Source: DATEVL01 sp035281845 (GTDB lineage Bacteria > Chloroflexota > Anaerolineae > Anaerolineales > E44-bin32). Taken from it: DNA of 19,055 bases. The notes under the pieces are model-generated. The model had not been told where the DNA came from. It ran no database searches and worked only from the letters and a program-made list of their open reading frames with translations. Shown piece by piece: positions 7,289 through 14,607 of the stretch (the stretch's first letter is position 1; each line of letters begins with the position of its first letter). The stretch covers positions 1-19,055 of the forward strand of contig DATEVL010000091.1 in NCBI GenBank assembly GCA_035281845.1. The letters are read 5' to 3'. The translations under genes and the position numbers were made by a program.

Positions 7289-7504
7289 TCAAAGCAGGTG
7301 GATGCGCCACTCATCGTACAGCTCTCCGTAAAACAGCTCGAAGATGCGTCCGTCTTCCGTGCGGACACGGAAGCGCCGACCGCCGGGCACTCGCCAGGCG
7401 GCCTCGACGCTCTCGATCATCAGCCGGTCGCCCTGCCAGGTGAGTGCGATGGGTCTCTCCCCATAAGTATAGCCAGAATGGCACTCGACCAACTCGGGCG
7501 GCAT
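7289..7504 (-). CDS. small conserved-looking hypothetical protein (71 aa)
   Basis: The frame is open to 7621 but the part from the ATG at 7504 has protein-like character: PPELVECHSGYTYGERP, then a beta-rich pattern with TWQGDRL, AWRVPGG, FRVRTEDGRIFELFY and a final DEWRIHLL. Alternating hydrophobics and the W-R-P spacing recall small beta-barrel proteins such as DUF6504, but I cannot confirm that. No signal peptide or membrane segment. A TAGGAT box ends 11 bases before the ATG and TTGCAC lies 17 bp further up, so the message may have almost no leader; alternatively the AGGA within that box serves as a distant Shine-Dalgarno. Function unknown. Confidence 0.65.
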   Translation of the reverse strand: MPPELVECHSGYTYGERPIALTWQGDRLMIESVEAAWRVPGGRRFRVRTEDGRIFELFYGELYDEWRIHLL

Positions 7505-7515
7505 GATCGACCACC

Positions 7516-7544
7516 ATCCTAGACGGTCGAGGCGGAGCGTGCAA
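7516..7544 (-). promoter_or_regulatory. possible promoter of the 71-residue gene
   Basis: Minus-strand TTGCAC (7544-7539), 17-bp spacer, TAGGAT (7521-7516). The -35 is weak (three matches to consensus). The -10 ends 11 bases before the ATG at 7504. Confidence 0.35.
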
Positions 7545-7640
7545 GTTGGGGATAGGGCCGAGGCGGAGGAAGACCGTCCCGATTCGGCGCGGGAGGCGAA
7601 AGCCTGGTCGACTCCCGTCAACCGCCGGGGGCTGGCTTGT

Positions 7641-8579
7641 TCAGGGGGTGTAGACAGCCCTCAGGGTGACGGCCACCCACGCCAGGGCGATGAAGCCAGC
7701 GAGAAACAGGGGGCGCCGAAGAAAAGGAAGAGTCGTGAGCAGCCAGGAGTGGATGGCCAGATACGGGGAGAGCAGCGGGGCCGAGGCCAGGGCCATCTTC
7801 TCGTCGTCGTAGCGGGCGGCGAATATGAGAAGAATCAGACCTGGCGGAAGGCTGATCGGCCAAAGCGAGGTGTTCCAAGGCATGGCTTGCGGGTCCGGCA
7901 GGTGGGGAAGAGCGGCCACGCCGGCGATGGCCGAGGCGATGAGAAGCGAGACGACGAAGGTGATGGAGGATCGGGACTTGGGGTTCTTGCGGCAGCGAAA
8001 GAGCCACAGGGCGATCAAAGGCCACGTCAGCTGAGGTTTGAGAAGAAGGAGCCACACTCCGGCGGCCGGCGAGAGGACCGAGCCAAGGAGGACGAAGGAG
8101 TCGAGGTTGCCGTGCCACAGATTGAAGAGCACGAATGGGGACAGGGCCAGGAGCACAAGCTGCTGACGCGTGAGGCCCATCCGGTGAAAGGTGACGATGA
8201 AAGTGCCAAGCGAAAGGAGGGAGAAGACGGCCCAAGACGCCTGAAGGGGCAACAGGGCCAGGGGAGCCAGGACGACGGCGATCCAAGGCGGTGTGTAGAA
8301 ACCGTTGACGGCGTACATGTTCTGGCCGGCGAGCGCCGCCTGCCCGGCGGGATAGAAGTTGAAGCGAAAGTCGACGCCCGCCGGGAGAGACGTGGCAATG
8401 AAGACGGCGAGCGGAATGACCAAGGCGGGGAGGAACAGCAGGAGAGCTTCCGGGCGGACGAAAGGAAGTCTCAGAAGCCGAGGTCGGGCGACCACGAAAG
8501 ACCCGCTGCCCCACCGCTGGCGCAGAGCGGGTGTCGCGTTCGCGACGCTCATGTCAGAAAAGATTCCCGTGATGTCCAT
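7641..8579 (-). CDS. polytopic membrane protein, GT87/DUF2029-like glycosyltransferase
   Basis: About 312 residues from the ATG at 8579. After a short N-terminus comes a chain of hydrophobic helices. Between the first and second is DFRFNFYPAGQAAL followed by NMYAVNGFYTPPW, then LAPLALLPLQASWAVF; further on are LWHGNLDSF and LLLKPQLTWPL. Aspartate-x-x-x-Y, the YxPP motif, GNLD and K-P-Q are hallmarks of the GT87/DUF2029 polyprenyl-phosphate-mannose-type transferases, which are usually about 400 residues, so this one is short. Likely role: transfer of a sugar from a lipid carrier outside the membrane; substrate unknown. The frame is open to a TTG at 8723, but that codon overlaps a good promoter. 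ATG at 8552 is another possible start; none has a strong Shine-Dalgarno. Confidence 0.7.
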   Translation of the reverse strand: MDITGIFSDMSVANATPALRQRWGSGSFVVARPRLLRLPFVRPEALLLFLPALVIPLAVFIATSLPAGVDFRFNFYPAGQAALAGQNMYAVNGFYTPPWIAVVLAPLALLPLQASWAVFSLLSLGTFIVTFHRMGLTRQQLVLLALSPFVLFNLWHGNLDSFVLLGSVLSPAAGVWLLLLKPQLTWPLIALWLFRCRKNPKSRSSITFVVSLLIASAIAGVAALPHLPDPQAMPWNTSLWPISLPPGLILLIFAARYDDEKMALASAPLLSPYLAIHSWLLTTLPFLRRPLFLAGFIALAWVAVTLRAVYTP

Positions 8580-8721
8580 GACAGACCTACGCTTCGGTCG
8601 ATGCCGACAAGGGCCAGAACGGAAAGGTTGGAGAGCCGAGAGCTGCGCGGAGCGGGGCCTGTAGCGAGACGGCTGCCCCCGATCCGAACTCCGCCGACCA
8701 GTACTCTGGTACCTGCGGATC

Positions 8722-8751
8722 AACCTAGCATGCGGGAGAGAAGCGAGTCAA
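8722..8751 (-). promoter_or_regulatory. promoter of the GT87-like gene
   Basis: Minus strand: -35 TTGACT (8751-8746), 18-bp spacer, -10 TAGGTT (8727-8722) preceded by TGC, an extended -10. Transcription would start near 8715 and give an untranslated leader of about 136 bases to the ATG at 8579. Confidence 0.5.
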
Positions 8752-9177
8752 CCGATTCTGGAGAATGGGGAGGCCTTTGCGCGGCTTGGTGTGGTTTTGA
8801 TCGACGTCGCGATTCAGTGGATCCCCTCGCGGCGCGGCGAGTTGAACGCGGACCACGCACCCCGGGTGCGAGTTGGGGGAGGTGAGAACCGGCGGTTGTC
8901 GCAAACCGCCGGCGCCTGGCCGCTCGGTCTCTACGCCCCTTCGCCCTCTACAGGGCGCCAAGGGCGGCGCACCGAAGCGGTGATTGGCGCGACGAGAGCG
9001 GCCGTGGAAGAGGCCAAAGGAGACCAGCCAGACAACCACAGTGCGTTGTGTCAACAGGTGGCCTGAGGGAGGCCAAGCTGACATTGCTTGGCATCGCTTG
9101 GTGGCATCCGCCGGGGTTTGGAGGAGTTCTCCTCCAGCCGCCGGCCGTTGCCTTCCAGCGAAAAAAGGACCTGGGGA

Positions 9178-9206
9178 TTGACCCGGGGCGCACGTGGGGC
9201 TATGCT
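9178..9206 (+). promoter_or_regulatory. promoter of the Tad operon
   Basis: TTGACC (9178-9183), 17-bp spacer and TATGCT (9201-9206) give a housekeeping sigma-type promoter with five and four consensus matches. The start site would be near 9213, leaving about 65 bases of leader before the cpaB ATG at 9278. In that leader GGCTTGTC (9220-9227) can pair with GACAAGCC (9255-9262) immediately before the Shine-Dalgarno. Confidence 0.6.
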
Positions 9207-9277
9207 TCGAGAAGTTAGGGGCTTGTCAGCAGTCACGGGGGACATCACTTCCGCGACAAGCCGGGCTGAGGGGGCTC

Positions 9278-9952
9278 ATGCAACGCTCGAATTCGGCCGG
9301 ACCATCGCCTGAAACGACGCCTTCGTGGGCGGCTGGTGCGCGTCGCCGGCTGCCCTTCTATCTGGTCATGGCTGTGGTGCTGGCCGGTTTGGCGGGCCTC
9401 TTGACGTTCCTCTACCTCGACCGTCTTCGCCTGTCGGCCGTTCCAACGCGCTTGGCTGTCGTCGCGCGCCAGGAGATCCGGCCGGGAGCCGTGCTCGACG
9501 AGAGCATGCTCGAGGCGCGCGCTGTGCCCGAGGCGATCCTACCCGTCAACGCTCTGACCTCCCCGGCGGAGGCCGCCGGGCGGGTGGCGATCGTGTCGCT
9601 CGCGGCCAACGAGGTCTTGCTGACCTCCAAGCTCAGTGGCGGAGAGTCCGGATTGGCCTCGCGCCTCCCCGATGGTCGCTGGGCCATGATCTTGCCGTCG
9701 GGTTGGCTGGCGACCCCACTGCCCTCTCTCGGCACCGGCGACCGGCTCGACTTGCTCGCTTACCAATCCAGCGCGCCGCTCGCCGACGCGGCCGTCATCG
9801 TCAGCGCCGTGGAGGTGCTGGATGTATTGGGCGGTCCCGAGGTGACGAGCGGGTTGACCCTGGCTGTAACGCTCGATCAAGCCACGGCGGTGCTGTACGC
9901 GCGCAGCAACGGGTTCGCCATCCTTCCGCTCCTCCGGCCGCAAGGAGATTGA
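9278..9952 (+). CDS. cpaB: Flp pilus assembly protein CpaB/RcpC, SAF domain
   Basis: A 225-residue protein with one N-terminal membrane helix (about residues 26-47, LPFYLVMAVVLAGLAGLLTFLYL) and an extracytoplasmic SAF domain: VVARQEIRPGAVLDESMLEARAVPE, then the AAGRVAIVSLAANEVLLTSKL segment. In Tad systems with an outer membrane CpaB/RcpC supports the secretin; none is seen here, so the role in this organism may differ, perhaps wall or periplasm-side anchoring. The ATG at 9278 follows GAGGGGG by three to four bases. Upstream in-frame starts at 9194 would fall inside the promoter. It is the first gene of the operon, and tadZ follows after three bases with its own AAGGAG. Confidence 0.85.
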   Translation: MQRSNSAGPSPETTPSWAAGARRRLPFYLVMAVVLAGLAGLLTFLYLDRLRLSAVPTRLAVVARQEIRPGAVLDESMLEARAVPEAILPVNALTSPAEAAGRVAIVSLAANEVLLTSKLSGGESGLASRLPDGRWAMILPSGWLATPLPSLGTGDRLDLLAYQSSAPLADAAVIVSAVEVLDVLGGPEVTSGLTLAVTLDQATAVLYARSNGFAILPLLRPQGD

Positions 9953-9955
9953 AGC

Positions 9956-10681
9956 ATGCCCGTACTGGCCGTGACCGGCGCCAAAGGCGGCTGCGGCGCA
10001 TCGCTGGTGGCGACGAACCTGGCGCTGGCCCTCGCGCCGTACGGCGCAACGCTCCTGGTCGACCTGCATGTCGGTGACTCCGGCGACGACCTCCTGCTCG
10101 ACCTGCTCAGCGAACGAACCTGGGCCGATCTGCTGCCCGTTGCCGCCGAGCTAACCGCGCGCCATCTCGACCTGGTGCTGCAACAACACTCGGGCGGACT
10201 GCACTTCCTGGCGGGGCCGGCGAAGCCGGCGGTCACCCATCCGAATCTTGTCGCCGCCCTGATGGTGGCCATCTCCTCCCGATTCGAATGGACCGTGCTC
10301 GACCTGCCCGCTCGGCCGCCGCGCGACGTCGAGCCGCTGATGATCCTGGCCGACTCGATCCTGGTTGTCGCCACCGCCGACCCCCCGGCGCTGCGCGCGG
10401 CCCAGCGTCTGCTCGAGGCGATGGATCCCGCCGCCCGCCCTCGCGCCCGCCTGGTCCTGAATCAGTTCACGCGGGCCCACCCGGCGCATCCGGCTTCGAT
10501 CGCCGCCGGGCTCCAGGTCTCCTTGTTGGCCACGCTCCCCACCGATCCGCGCGCGGTCGGCTTTCATGTGAACTTCGGACGCCCGTGTGTCCTGGATCGA
10601 CATAGCGCTTTTGGGCGTCGGCTGGCGGGTGCAGCGCGGGCCCTGGCCGCCGGCCCGCGCGCTGGGAGAGTGGCGGCGTGA
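9956..10681 (+). CDS. cpaE: TadZ/CpaE-like MinD-family protein lacking the Walker A lysine
   Basis: A 241-residue ParA/MinD-type protein, the localisation factor that places the Tad machine at the membrane. The N-terminus VTGAKGGCGASLVATNLALAL is a deviant Walker A: the signature lysine K10 is kept, but the catalytic position after G14 is Ala15 instead of Lys, followed by S16. A degenerate Walker B (TVLDLPA, near residue 113) and VVATADPPALRAAQRLLEAM follow. Several TadZ/CpaE proteins are known to have atypical ATP sites, so it may bind nucleotide without hydrolysing it. There is no N-terminal receiver domain, unlike long CpaE proteins. The Shine-Dalgarno AAGGAG lies eight bases upstream of the ATG. 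Its end overlaps the tadA start. Confidence 0.85.
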   Translation: MPVLAVTGAKGGCGASLVATNLALALAPYGATLLVDLHVGDSGDDLLLDLLSERTWADLLPVAAELTARHLDLVLQQHSGGLHFLAGPAKPAVTHPNLVAALMVAISSRFEWTVLDLPARPPRDVEPLMILADSILVVATADPPALRAAQRLLEAMDPAARPRARLVLNQFTRAHPAHPASIAAGLQVSLLATLPTDPRAVGFHVNFGRPCVLDRHSAFGRRLAGAARALAAGPRAGRVAA

Positions 10682-11862
10682 CCACGCCTTCCTTGCCCGA
10701 CCTCGAGGACGACCTCCACCAGCAGCTGTCGGCGGAAGTGGAGAGCGAAATGCTTTCGGGGGCCCTTCCGGGCGTGCCGGGTCGCGACGACTTGCATCGG
10801 CGGGCTGAACGGCTGGTGGGGCGCGAGCCGCAAGTGCTGACTCAGGCCCAACAGGCCGCCCTCGTCCGGGCCGTCGTCGATCGCGTCGTCGGCCTCGGGC
10901 CGCTGGAAGTGTTGCTGGCCGACCCGACGGTCAACGAGATCATGGTCAACGATCCATGGAACGTCTACATCGAGCGCAACGGCCGGCTGGAGCGCGGCGA
11001 GATCACCTTCCGTGATGAAGCCCACCTGCGCCACGTGATCGATCGCATCGTGGCGCCGATCGGCCGGCGCATCGACGAGAGCAGTCCGCTGGTCGACGCC
11101 CGCTTGCCCGACGGCTCGCGGGTGAACGTCATCATCCCGCCGCTGGCCTTGCGCGGCCCGGCGCTTACGATCCGCAAGTTTTCCCGCCAGCCGTTCACCC
11201 TCGATCGTCTGGTGGAACTGGGGACGCTCTCCGAAGCGATGGCCGCCTTCCTGGCCTCGGCTGTACGGCAACGCGCCAGCATCATCGTGTCGGGAGGCAC
11301 CGGCTCAGGCAAGACCTCCACGCTGAACGCGCTGGGGCTATGCATTCCGGAGGGCGAACGCCTGATCTCGATCGAAGACGCCGCGGAATTGCGCTTGCAG
11401 CACCCGCACATCGTCTCGCTTGAGTCGCGGCCCCCGAATCTAGAGGGTCAGGGGGAAGTGACGATTCGCACGTTGGTGCGCAACGCGCTGCGCATGCGAC
11501 CGGATCGCATCATCGTCGGCGAGGTGCGCGGCGGAGAAGCCTTCGACATGCTCCAGGCGATGAACACCGACCACCGCGGCTCGCTGACCACGCTGCACGC
11601 CAATTCGCCGGCCGACGCTCTCATCCGACTCGAGTCGATGGTGCTCATGGCCGGGTTCGAGCTGCCGGTGTCGGCCATTCGGCGCATGATCGGCGGCGCC
11701 ATCGAAGTCATTGTCCAGCAGGACCGGCTGCCCGACGGCCGGCGGGTGGTGACGGCCATCACCGAGATGGTTCGCGGCGATGGCGGCGAGATGCGCCTGC
11801 GGCCGCGGTTTACTTTCGAGGCTGCCGCCGGCTCCCACCGTACACTCGCGGACGATGGGTGA
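10678..11862 (+). CDS. cpaF: Tad secretion ATPase TadA/CpaF
   Basis: A 394-residue type II/IV secretion ATPase of the TadA/CpaF branch, the cytoplasmic motor for assembling (and perhaps retracting) the pilus. The N-terminal domain contains PLEVLLADPTVNEIMVND and the arginine-rich RKFSRQPF segment. The catalytic core has Walker A GGTGSGKTS (about 205-213), an Asp box around IEDAAELRL, Walker B RIIVGEVRGGEAFDML and the His box TTLHANSPADAL (about 304-315). All catalytic elements look intact. The GTG start overlaps the tadZ stop by four bases, indicating translational coupling. Length is near the family norm of 400-450. Confidence 0.95.
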   Translation: MTTPSLPDLEDDLHQQLSAEVESEMLSGALPGVPGRDDLHRRAERLVGREPQVLTQAQQAALVRAVVDRVVGLGPLEVLLADPTVNEIMVNDPWNVYIERNGRLERGEITFRDEAHLRHVIDRIVAPIGRRIDESSPLVDARLPDGSRVNVIIPPLALRGPALTIRKFSRQPFTLDRLVELGTLSEAMAAFLASAVRQRASIIVSGGTGSGKTSTLNALGLCIPEGERLISIEDAAELRLQHPHIVSLESRPPNLEGQGEVTIRTLVRNALRMRPDRIIVGEVRGGEAFDMLQAMNTDHRGSLTTLHANSPADALIRLESMVLMAGFELPVSAIRRMIGGAIEVIVQQDRLPDGRRVVTAITEMVRGDGGEMRLRPRFTFEAAAGSHRTLADDG

Positions 11863-11913
11863 GGCGGCCATATTGGAGCGGAGGGCGTGAGACGTTGGGA
11901 GGGAGTCGCCCTG

Positions 11914-12957
11914 ATGGGGGTTCCGGCCATTGTCCTAGTTGCCGCGACCGGATGGCTGGGACGGGAAGGGCTGAACGCGCTGGTTCGCCAGCGGCCAGGC
12001 AGCCTTCCCGCGTTCCTTGTCGGTGCGACGTTCGCCGTGGGCATTCTCGCCTTGGCCCTGTGGGTCGAACATGACTCCTTGCGCCGCGCCTGGCGCAAAC
12101 GCACCGGGGAGCGCCTGCGCGTAGAGCGGGTGGCCCCGCCAGGGCGACTTACCCGCTGGCTGCGCGGCGCGCCCGACCCGTTAGAGATTCTTGCGCGGCC
12201 GTTCCTGGCGATGCCGCCCGTCAGGAAGACGGCACAGGACTGGATAGATGCCGGGCTTGGCGCCAAGCCTTCACGCCTCGTTGCCATTCTCGGACTGACC
12301 GCGTTCATCGGCTGGGTGCTCGGCCTGCGTATCGCCGGACCCTTGCTCGGAGCGGCCTTGGCACTGGCGCTTCCCCTCGTGCCCCGGGCGTGGATCGCCA
12401 GCCGGGCCGAGGCCCACCGACGTCGGTTTGGTGAACAACTTCCGCAAGTCATGGATGCACTTTCCGCCGGCTTATCGGCGGGACTGTCGTTTCCGCAGGC
12501 GGTCGATTACGCCGCCGAGGAGCTCAGCCCGCCGGCCTCGGAGGCGTTGCGCAGGCTGTCCCGCCAGACCGCTCTGGGCTTTCCTCTCGAACAGGCGTTG
12601 GAGAAGCTGCTCGACGCGTATCCGGAAGAGTCCTTGGGATTGGTCGTCGATGGGATCCATCTCCAGCGTCAGTTCGGCGGCGACCTAGTTCGGATGCTTT
12701 CCGAAACCGGGGAGCGTCTGCGCGAGCGTGTCGAGCTGGAACAGGAGATCCGCGCGGTAACGGCTCAGGGCCGGCTCTCGGGATGGGTTCTGGTCGCGCT
12801 GGTGCCGGCCTCCGCCGCCCTCCTGCTGGGATCGAACCCGCGCTACATCGACGTCCTGTTCGACACCTGGATCGGTCAGGCGCTGCTGGTGTTCGCCCTC
12901 ATCCTTCAGCTGGCGGGTTGGGTGGTGATCTCGCGGCTGATGAGGATCGGCTTCTGA
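11914..12957 (+). CDS. tadB: Tad inner-membrane platform protein TadB
   Basis: About 347 residues with two N-terminal membrane helices, a cytoplasmic segment, a helix pair near 130-165, the T2SF (GspF-like) cytoplasmic domain (FGEQLPQVMDALSAGLSAGLSFPQAVDYAAEEL to LVRMLSETGERLRERVELEQEIRAVTAQGRLSGW), and two C-terminal helices. With TadC it forms the membrane platform driven by TadA. I prefer the ATG at 11914 because GGGAG lies eight bases upstream; a GTG at 11887 would add nine residues and has GGAGG only two bases away, which is too close. Fifty-one bases separate it from tadA. Confidence 0.9.
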   Translation: MGVPAIVLVAATGWLGREGLNALVRQRPGSLPAFLVGATFAVGILALALWVEHDSLRRAWRKRTGERLRVERVAPPGRLTRWLRGAPDPLEILARPFLAMPPVRKTAQDWIDAGLGAKPSRLVAILGLTAFIGWVLGLRIAGPLLGAALALALPLVPRAWIASRAEAHRRRFGEQLPQVMDALSAGLSAGLSFPQAVDYAAEELSPPASEALRRLSRQTALGFPLEQALEKLLDAYPEESLGLVVDGIHLQRQFGGDLVRMLSETGERLRERVELEQEIRAVTAQGRLSGWVLVALVPASAALLLGSNPRYIDVLFDTWIGQALLVFALILQLAGWVVISRLMRIGF

Positions 12958-13072
12958 GAGCCGTTGAGATGGCGGCCGCCGGGATGATGTGCGCAAGAGC
13001 GCACCCGCTTCGGTGCACCGGGGCGGTGAGACGGACGGCTGCAACAGCCGGTTTCGCTTACCGGTCGATCTC
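12958..13072 (+). other. structured leader before tadC, possible cis-acting RNA
   Basis: This 115-base gap inside the operon holds a run of potential hairpins: GTGCGC arms with an AAGA loop (12989-12994/12999-13004), CGGCT arms (13036-13040/13046-13050) and CCGGT arms (13048-13052/13060-13064). The last two overlap and exclude each other, so the RNA could switch. It ends nine bases before the tadC ATGs, which have no good Shine-Dalgarno. I match it to no known riboswitch class. A tadC reading frame is open through part of it from GTG 12989, so a coding extension is the alternative. Confidence 0.4.
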
Positions 13073-13936
13073 ATGATGACGGACTTGCTGCTTCTGGGCA
13101 CCGCGACCTTGGCCGCTTTCGCCATCGGGAGCCTCGGGCTGGCGGCGGCGGACATGCTGAGCGCGCGCGTCCCTCCACGCAGCTCTGCGACGCCCCCACC
13201 GGCGACAGGGCGTTGGCTCCCGTGGATGCGGGCGATCTGGATGCCGTCCCAGGTTCGGCGGCGCTGGGCTGATCCCGCGCTGACGTCGCGGCTGCAGATG
13301 GCCGGGGTTCCCTGGGTAGCGGAGGATTTCGCCTCTCTGCGCTGGATGCTCCTAGGGATCGGTGCAGTCCTCGCTGCCCTGACGATCGCAGTCCGGGCCG
13401 ATCTCGTTGGATGGTTCCTCGGCGCCGTGCTGGTGGCAGCGGCTTGGATGGGCCCGACGACATGGATCTCGCTCCGACTCGAACGTCGTGAGAGGGAGAT
13501 TGACCGATCCCTGCCCGACTTCCTCGACCGCTTGTCGCTGGCGCTGGAGGCGGGGCTGGGATTCGAGGTGGCCTTGCGCCGATCTGCCGAACGATTTCCG
13601 GGGCGACTGGGAGACGAGCTGCGACGTCTGGTGCGCCAGCTCGACCGCGGACATCCGCGTCAGCAGGTGCTGGAGGAACTAGCGGCGCGCAATCCGTCGG
13701 ACGATCTGCGGGCGTTCACCGCCGCCGTCCGGCAGGCCGACCGCCTGGGAACGTCTCTGGCGAAAGCCCTGCGCGTACAGAGTGGTTTGTTGCGAAACCG
13801 GCGCCGCCGTCGGGCGCAAGAGGCGAGCCGCCGCCTGCCCGTCCTGATCGTCTTCCCCTTGGTTTTCTTCTTTCTTCCGGCACTGCTCATCATCTACCTG
13901 GCCCCGCCGTTGCTGCACCTGTTCTTGGGCCAGTGA
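13073..13936 (+). CDS. tadC: Tad inner-membrane platform protein TadC
   Basis: About 288 residues with an N-terminal helix (LLLLGTATLAAFAIGSLGLAAADML), a second hydrophobic region around 83-125, the T2SF domain (RSLPDFLDRLSLALEAGLGFEVALRRSAERF to LRAFTAAVRQADRLGTSLAKALRVQSGLLRNRRRRRAQEASRRLPV) and a strong C-terminal helix FPLVFFFLPALLIIYLAPPLL. It is the paralogous partner of TadB. Tandem ATGs at 13073 and 13076 lack a Shine-Dalgarno, and GTGs at 12989 and 13013 are in frame upstream; I chose 13073 because the first helix then begins normally. A heptad repeat starts four bases past the stop. Confidence 0.88.
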   Translation: MMTDLLLLGTATLAAFAIGSLGLAAADMLSARVPPRSSATPPPATGRWLPWMRAIWMPSQVRRRWADPALTSRLQMAGVPWVAEDFASLRWMLLGIGAVLAALTIAVRADLVGWFLGAVLVAAAWMGPTTWISLRLERREREIDRSLPDFLDRLSLALEAGLGFEVALRRSAERFPGRLGDELRRLVRQLDRGHPRQQVLEELAARNPSDDLRAFTAAVRQADRLGTSLAKALRVQSGLLRNRRRRRAQEASRRLPVLIVFPLVFFFLPALLIIYLAPPLLHLFLGQ

Positions 13937-13940
13937 AGAA

Positions 13941-13969
13941 GTGGTCGGTGGTCAGTGGTCAGTGGCCAG
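13941..13969 (+). repeat. heptad repeat just after the tadC stop codon
   Basis: Four 7-bp units from 13943: one GGTCGGT, two GGTCAGT, one GGCCAGA. The stop codon plus following bases, TGAAGAAGT, are identical to those at the aminotransferase ending at 6054. The repeat reads in the direction of the gene, as in the two other copies. Confidence 0.8.
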
Positions 13970-13985
13970 AAACCGCGACCGTCGC

Positions 13986-14028
13986 CGCAGCCTTTAGGCT
14001 GCGTCTGGGGCGCAGGCTAAAGCCTGTG
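13986..14028 (+). repeat. paired hairpins between tadC and tadE
   Basis: CGCAGCC arms with a TTTA loop (13986-13992/13997-14003) are followed by CGCAGGCT and AGCCTGTG (14011-14018/14021-14028) with an AA loop; this second stem has one G-T pair. The second has the look of a common dispersed AGGCTAAAGCCT element. No T tract follows, so termination is unlikely, but RNA stability or polarity effects within the operon are possible. Confidence 0.6.
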
Positions 14029-14115
14029 GCTACGCCCTCGAGGACGATGAGGGCGCGGAGCCTCGACTAGATTGGAGACGTTGCGCTGTCGACGGTGAAC
14101 GAAACGGAGGTGACA

Positions 14116-14607
14116 TTGATTGTCCGGGGCACAAGCCTTCGCCATGCGCAAATCGCGATGCGTCAATGTCTCATCTCGCATCACGCTCACCCCTGCGAGC
14201 GGCCCCGCGGTCAATCCGTCGTGGAGTTGGCGATAACCCTGCCGATCCTGCTCCTCGTGATGCTGGGTTTGGTCAACCTGGGGATCCTGATGAACGCACA
14301 ACTCGTGCTGACCCAGGCGGCCTGGGAGGGCGCCCGCACCGGAGCGACGCTCACCGATCCCGACGATGGCGACGCCGAGATCGTCGCCGCCATCCATGCC
14401 GCCCTGGCCGGTGTCGACGCCAGCAAGGTGCTCATCGACATCGATCCAACCCAGTACGAATACCCGCGTGACCAGCCTGGGCCCTTGCCGCGCGGCTATG
14501 CGCTGGCGGTGCGCCTGGAGTATCCGCTCACCATGACCCTGCCGCTGCAGGTGACCGTTCCCGTGCGGGCCGAAGCGGTCAGCCGAATGGAGTATCAGAA
14601 CCCATGA
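14116..14607 (+). CDS. tadE: TadE-like pseudopilin
   Basis: About 163 residues. The segment RGQSVVELAITLPILLLVMLGLVNLG is a class III prepilin-like signal: Gly at -1 and Glu at +5 precede a hydrophobic helix, as in TadE/TadF pseudopilins cleaved by a TadV-type peptidase. A LTQAAWEGARTGA stretch and an extracytoplasmic domain of about 100 residues follow. The TTG at 14116 is chosen because GGAGGTGA, an almost perfect anti-16S match, ends just before it (five bases after GGAGG). GTGs at 14095 and 14110 and an ATG at 14158 are alternatives, but none has such a site. The stop overlaps the start of the next gene by four bases. Confidence 0.85.
   Translation: MIVRGTSLRHAQIAMRQCLISHHAHPCERPRGQSVVELAITLPILLLVMLGLVNLGILMNAQLVLTQAAWEGARTGATLTDPDDGDAEIVAAIHAALAGVDASKVLIDIDPTQYEYPRDQPGPLPRGYALAVRLEYPLTMTLPLQVTVPVRAEAVSRMEYQNP

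Larger units (their letters stand above)
8580..9277. other. divergent intergenic region between the GT87-like gene and the Tad operon
   Basis: No credible gene in these 698 bp. It contains a minus-strand promoter at 8722-8751, a plus-strand promoter at 9178-9206, and short hairpins: CCGGCGGTT arms at 8889-8897/8904-8912 and TGGAGGAG arms at 9119-9126/9129-9136. The hairpin at 9119 lies upstream of the Tad promoter and could be an operator or the end of an unseen transcript. Confidence 0.6.

Noticed and set aside
8725..9084. Minus-strand open frame of 119 codons in the divergent gap
   Set aside because: No recognisable domain, low-complexity Pro/Arg-rich translation, and it overlaps the -10/-35 promoter of the GT87-like gene. 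High GC makes such frames common.
12958..13072. Known riboswitch class (cyclic-di-GMP, cobalamin, fluoride) before tadC
   Set aside because: I compared it from memory with the conserved cores of these classes and found no match; only unassigned hairpins can be claimed.
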